NCBI GenBank assembly: GCA_009779835.1
Contig: WRBD01000004.1
Coordinates: forward strand, 37,258 to 101,257
Length of the DNA stretch: 64,000 bases
Source: Defluviitaleaceae bacterium
GTDB taxonomy: Bacteria > Bacillota > Clostridia > Lachnospirales > WQUN01
Reading direction: 5' to 3'
Shown here piece by piece: positions 63,815 to 64,000 of the stretch (position 1 is its first letter; the number at the start of each line of letters is the position of its first letter). The notes beneath the pieces were generated by a model. It was given only the letters and a program-made list of their open reading frames with translations. It was not told the origin of the DNA and ran no database searches. The translations under genes and the position numbers were made by a program.

Positions 63815-64000
63815 AATTTCACCCACCGATTGAAACGTTTATAGATAGGATGCCATTTTCCATATTCTTTGGGTAGCTTCCTCCATTTGCCACCATTTTC
63901 ACAGACATACAGTACTGTGTTTATGAACGTTATGGTTTCCGTTGACACATTTCCTCTCGGTACTGGTAGCAGATGCTTGATTTTTTCGTATTGCTCTACA
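63811..64000 (-). mobile_element. IS5-family transposase, N-terminal frame, start outside the window
   Basis: The minus strand is open from 63999 to a TGA at 63811 without an ATG inside the window. It encodes EQYEKIKHLLPVPRG, then TVLYVCENGGKWRKLPKEYG and YKRFNRWVK, the DUF4096 helix-turn-helix region of IS5-type transposases. The catalytic DDE half is not found downstream, so the element is either truncated or uses another arrangement. Confidence 0.75.

Overview
The window looks like a chromosome segment of an anaerobic, motile, spore-forming member of the Bacillota, class Clostridia. The signs are a SpoIIID sporulation regulator, a flagellin and chemoreceptors, a DUF4364 regulator, two copper-amine-oxidase-N-type surface proteins, cohesin/dockerin modules, purifier-style short PurL, strong AGGAGG-like ribosome binding sites and sigma-A-like promoters with 17-bp spacers. 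I cannot name a genus. I saw no rRNA, tRNA or CRISPR array.

Layout. 1-4571 is the 3' part of a very large secreted cohesin/dockerin surface protein, followed by a proline-rich protein with a ferritin-like tail (4636-5670). 5673-15389 is mostly minus-strand housekeeping: threonine synthesis (thrB-thrC), phosphatidylethanolamine synthesis (psd-pssA), dnaE and a secreted polysaccharide deacetylase, with a plus-strand rhomboid protease. A plus-strand epimerase follows (15455-16441). From 31422 down to 16533 runs a minus-strand purine cluster: purE, purK, a GNAT gene, purL, purF, purM, [dockerin repeat protein + radical SAM/SPASM protein], purN, purH, purD, a Rubisco-activase-like AAA+ gene, purC and a BI-1 family membrane protein. 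From 31664 the plus strand carries a polyamine set (speA, speE, speB) with a giant flagellin gene embedded in it, then a methyltransferase, dus, a conserved secreted protein and a DUF4364 regulator. 40471-47811 is an accessory stretch: spoIIID, a large HD + GHKL ATPase protein, a DUF4143 ATPase, a broken SWIM zinc-finger gene and a SEC-C protein. 47883-54810 holds a surface protein, an orphan zinc-binding lipoprotein, aspS, a YhaM-type nuclease and an RNA m5U methyltransferase. 54844-64000 holds an RHH regulator, chemoreceptors, a LemA/DUF2207 pair, and a divergently transcribed pair (surface protein / membrane-anchored LytTR regulator), ending in an IS5-type transposase fragment.

Most interesting system. 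Inside the purine operon, with its own promoter, lies a two-gene unit (24321-22374). The first gene encodes a Sec-exported protein with five tandem YGFP-centred repeats (two of them identical 12-residue units rich in Tyr, Phe, Cys, Asp and Pro) followed by a dockerin. The second, overlapping it by 11 nt, encodes a radical SAM/SPASM enzyme with a complete SPASM cysteine set and a C-terminal TPR domain. This looks like a precursor/maturase pair whose modified product would be exported and docked to a cohesin.

Other notable items are a flagellin whose variable region is a six-repeat GAGIGGG beta-helix, a LytTR regulator with a pseudo-receiver, one membrane segment and an outside DUF4097 domain flanked by symmetric LytTR-like sites, an HD/GHKL protein resembling conflict-system proteins, and several perfect palindromes at promoters. 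Gene remnants (MNT nucleotidyltransferase, GNAT, XRE regulator, chemoreceptor, transposase) show ongoing decay in the accessory parts.
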